From positions 1 through 7,504 of the forward strand of contig CAMWKY010000100.1 in the NCBI GenBank assembly GCA_947174965.1: a stretch of 7,504 nucleotides of DNA, in the 5' to 3' direction. Positions 5,727-7,504 of this stretch are shown piece by piece. This DNA is from an uncultured Ruminococcus sp. Its GTDB lineage: Bacteria > Bacillota > Clostridia > Oscillospirales > Ruminococcaceae. How positions within the stretch are numbered: position 1 is the first letter of the stretch; each line of letters begins with the position of its first letter. A model generated the notes under the pieces. That model saw only the letters and a program-made list of their open reading frames with translations, was not told the origin of the DNA and searched no databases. Both the position numbers and the translations under genes were made by a program.

Positions 5727-6827
5727 TTATATTTCCTCCTCTGCAAAAATTTCTTCGTTGATGTAAAGCTGGCGTTCCTTTAAGTACTGCACGAGTTCAG
5801 GGTAATGGTTCATATCCCTCACAAAAACAGACCACGACATCTTTTCGATTTCTTCTTCCGAAAACAAAAGAGCCACTCTGCAAATCTCGTTGACGAGCTG
5901 CAAAGTGGCTAAAAAGGTATTCAATTTCAGTGTTCCACGGAAAAGTCTGAACTCAATAGTGCTGTAATTACGAAGATTAACAGCGACATATCTGCCATAT
6001 CCACTTTCTTTGGCTTTCTCTAATATTTCTTTGCCTGTCTTTTCTAAACCGTAACGTGCAGACCAGCGGTTCATGTTGTACTCACTTCTTCTGCTGAATC
6101 TGAACATTTCTGCCCAGTGTTTCTCAATAAAGAACAGAATTTTGGCAATAACTTCTTCCTGTTCCGCCTGATTTTCACCAAAGGCATCACGGTTGATGTG
6201 AATATGAAGTCCACAAGTATCTGTCTGATGTGAACGGTAATCCATATTTACAGCTTCGTGCAGAACACTTTCCCAGTCCATTGTGTTTATGTGGTAGTCA
6301 AGTGTCATTGGGTGGGAAACAATTTCAAAGCCGTCATTTAAACTTCCATCCGATTTGATGTAGATGTGTTCGTGTCTGTGGTTTGCAATATCTTTGAGAG
6401 TGCGTGCATTTTCGCCGTCCTTACTGCCTTTGTCTACTTCCAGTTCAACACCAAAGTACATATAGCTGTCACCATAGAAAATCGGGTCGGGCTTGTAGTT
6501 ATAGTCATCAATTTCGTCATCATAATCAATGTTGTCAAAGCAGTTACAGCAGTAGGGTAAATCGTTATGCCAACATACACTGTCATCATGGATAATGTTG
6601 TCACAGTTTTCACATCTGCGATAATAGTCGTTGAAACATTCTCTGCAAAGATATGTATCATCATCTGTTACACAATCCTCCGTCCAGATTGTTTCACCAC
6701 AGTGGTCGCAAGTCGTGCAAAGTTCGTCCACGCAGTCATCACAAAGCAAATCATTACCGACAGTTGTACCCTCATATTCGCCAAGAGTTTCTCCGCAGTG
6801 GGTACAGATTCTTACTTCTTCTTCCAT
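5727..6827 (-). CDS. Amidoligase (COOH-NH2 ligase) with three N-terminal zinc-knuckle repeats
   Basis: A 366-aa protein. Residues 8-96 hold three CxxC...CxxC zinc-binding units with cysteines at 8/11/29/32, 40/43/61/64 and 72/75/93/96, an exact 32-residue period. An acidic linker (DNIDYDDEIDDYNY) follows. Residues about 123-320 match the amidoligase_2 family, which has a glutamine synthetase-like fold: FGVELEVD (125-132) with the two metal- or ATP-binding glutamates, SDGSLNDGFEIVSHP (159-173), CGLHIHIN (205-212) and STIEFRLFRGTL (289-300). Such enzymes are predicted to join a carboxylate to an amine using ATP, on peptides, cell-wall or small-molecule substrates. All motifs are present, so activity is expected, but the substrate is unknown. 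The start is fixed by GGAGG at 6839-6835, 7 bases away. It is the first gene of the operon and abuts the glutamine amidotransferase. Confidence 0.9.
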   Translation of the reverse strand: MEEEVRICTHCGETLGEYEGTTVGNDLLCDDCVDELCTTCDHCGETIWTEDCVTDDDTYLCRECFNDYYRRCENCDNIIHDDSVCWHNDLPYCCNCFDNIDYDDEIDDYNYKPDPIFYGDSYMYFGVELEVDKGSKDGENARTLKDIANHRHEHIYIKSDGSLNDGFEIVSHPMTLDYHINTMDWESVLHEAVNMDYRSHQTDTCGLHIHINRDAFGENQAEQEEVIAKILFFIEKHWAEMFRFSRRSEYNMNRWSARYGLEKTGKEILEKAKESGYGRYVAVNLRNYSTIEFRLFRGTLKLNTFLATLQLVNEICRVALLFSEEEIEKMSWSVFVRDMNHYPELVQYLKERQLYINEEIFAEEEI

Positions 6828-6839
6828 TTAAAAACCTCC

Positions 6840-6883
6840 AAAAATAAAAATTCCGATAAGACTGGAATCATCTTATCGGAATT
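6840..6883 (-). terminator. Terminator or attenuator hairpin against the amidoligase ribosome binding site
   Basis: A perfect 12-bp stem (6849-6860 with 6872-6883) and an 11-base loop are followed on the minus strand by TTTTTATTTT. The GGAGG of the amidoligase gene begins one base after this tract. The form is a standard intrinsic terminator, and it could end transcripts of the gene at 7015-7504. No promoter fits between it and the ribosome binding site, so a promoter further upstream would have to read through it. Confidence 0.75.
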
Positions 6884-6921
6884 ATAATGTATATTTGATT
6901 TTTGGAGTTGATACAGGTATC
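6881..6921 (-). promoter_or_regulatory. Weak candidate promoter for the amidoligase operon
   Basis: On the minus strand a perfect TATAAT lies at 6886-6881, but no -35 box is found at 16-19 bases and there is no TGn extension. A small palindrome, GATACAGGTATC at 6910-6921, lies just upstream, where an activator could bind. Transcription would start near 6874, inside the hairpin, so the full hairpin would not form in that RNA. Its use as a promoter is uncertain. Confidence 0.25.
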
Positions 6922-7014
6922 TGAAAATCCCAGAAATTTTAAGGATACAAACATATTTATCGGGGCAGTACTCAGAAAAAGGATGGCAGCATTCCCGTCA
7001 CCTTCCTATTCTTA

Positions 7015-7504
7015 TTACTTCATAGATATATCGTCTATGTTTGATATTTTTTCATTATTCAAAGTAATCATGACATTTATCGCTGACCCGACAAGTTCAA
7101 AAACATCCATATCAGCTTCAACAGCCATTCCGTATAGATATTCTTCGGGGATAGTTATGCTAAGTATAGTCTCGAAACTCCATGCAGATTCGGTACTAAG
7201 TGCCATTTTTACCGATATAAAACCTTTTTCTTTAGCACTTCCAATTGCAAGTAAAATTCCCTCAACTACTCTTGATTCGCTGTTTACATGATTTACATTC
7301 ATAAAATCATTTCCTTTCATAAGTATTTTTGTTGATTTATTTATAGAAATACCGCCTTTAAGCGATATTTTTATCTGTTCTTCACTGACTTCTATTCTGT
7401 CGATTACACTTCTCAAAAAATATTTATTGTTAATGCTGTTTCTGACCTGTAAAAACTCACTGAACCTATTCTGTATAAGCTGTAAGTCATATTCTGTAAA
7501 AGTA
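7015..7504 (-). CDS. 3' part of a probable second serine recombinase with an unrecognised C-terminal extension
   Basis: The frame is open from the right edge of the window to the TAA at 7015, giving 163 residues with the 5' end missing. The first 55 or so (FTEYDLQLIQNRFSEFLQ, then FLRSVIDRIEVSEEQIKISL) resemble the tail of large serine recombinases, with the same order of a helix, RxxIDRIEV and a strand pair as the end of the recombinase at 2185-3735. The catalytic domain would lie outside the window. The last 95 residues (AIGSAKEKGFISVKMALS, ITIPEEYLYGMAVEADMD) are not recognised and look alpha/beta. An ATG at 7302 with AAAGGA 9 bases ahead could start this part as a separate in-frame protein. 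The upstream part could also be a different family with a similar tail. Confidence 0.55.
   Translation of the reverse strand, partial: TFTEYDLQLIQNRFSEFLQVRNSINNKYFLRSVIDRIEVSEEQIKISLKGGISINKSTKILMKGNDFMNVNHVNSESRVVEGILLAIGSAKEKGFISVKMALSTESAWSFETILSITIPEEYLYGMAVEADMDVFELVGSAINVMITLNNEKISNIDDISMK

Noticed and set aside
5186..5761. 191-codon plus-strand open frame
   Set aside because: Antisense to the glutamine amidotransferase, which has every family motif. No ribosome binding site or known domain.
6434..6664. Minus-strand frame rich in Thr, Ile and Met
   Set aside because: An alternate-frame shadow of the zinc-knuckle segment of the amidoligase. The repetitive look comes from its acidic Asp-rich codons.
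6902..7291. Plus-strand open frame of 129 codons from a TTG
   Set aside because: Mostly antisense to the recombinase-like tail, with no convincing ribosome binding site. The first 40 codons cross a non-coding gap by chance.

Overview
The window looks like an accessory, probably mobile, segment of a low-GC Gram-positive gut anaerobe, most likely a Ruminococcus or related Oscillospiraceae species. The basis is AT-rich DNA, strong AGGAGG-type ribosome binding sites, T-tailed hairpin terminators, and the gene mix (a large serine recombinase with a zinc ribbon, DUF960, DUF1643, a WYL regulator and an amidoligase). The genus is an inference from this character, not from a marker gene.

Left end (1-640). 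A small Cro/C1-type (XRE) regulator runs rightward. It is divergent from an unseen gene beyond base 1, whose promoter and ribosome binding site are inside the window. A perfect 8-bp-arm palindrome lies between them and is the natural operator. A minus-strand -10 element with an operator-like palindrome sits just past the XRE stop codon, pointing antisense into it. It matches the arrangement at the WYL gene promoter.

WYL unit (580-1661). A single HTH-WYL regulator on the minus strand has its own extended -10 promoter, an overlapping palindrome and a terminator. Bases 1662-1833 hold no gene that I can support.

Main minus-strand operon (1834-6883). In transcription order: an amidoligase with three zinc-knuckle repeats, a stand-alone class II glutamine amidotransferase, two overlapping tiny peptides that normal gene calling misses, a DUF1643 protein, an unrecognised 97-aa protein, a large serine recombinase, and a DUF960 protein. 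Neighbouring genes abut, overlap or lie within about 15 bases, except for a 53-base gap before the DUF1643 gene. A clear intrinsic terminator ends the unit. A terminator-like hairpin sits directly against the ribosome binding site of the first gene, so the operon may be attenuated or depend on read-through.

Right end (7015-7504). The 3' part of another minus-strand gene begins beyond the window. Its first visible residues resemble the C-terminal tail of a serine recombinase, and they continue in frame into about 95 residues that I do not recognise.

The most interesting unit is the amidoligase plus glutaminase plus two micro-peptides. It has the layout of an amide-bond-forming peptide or metabolite modification system carried with a site-specific recombinase. 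That the peptides are substrates is inference only.
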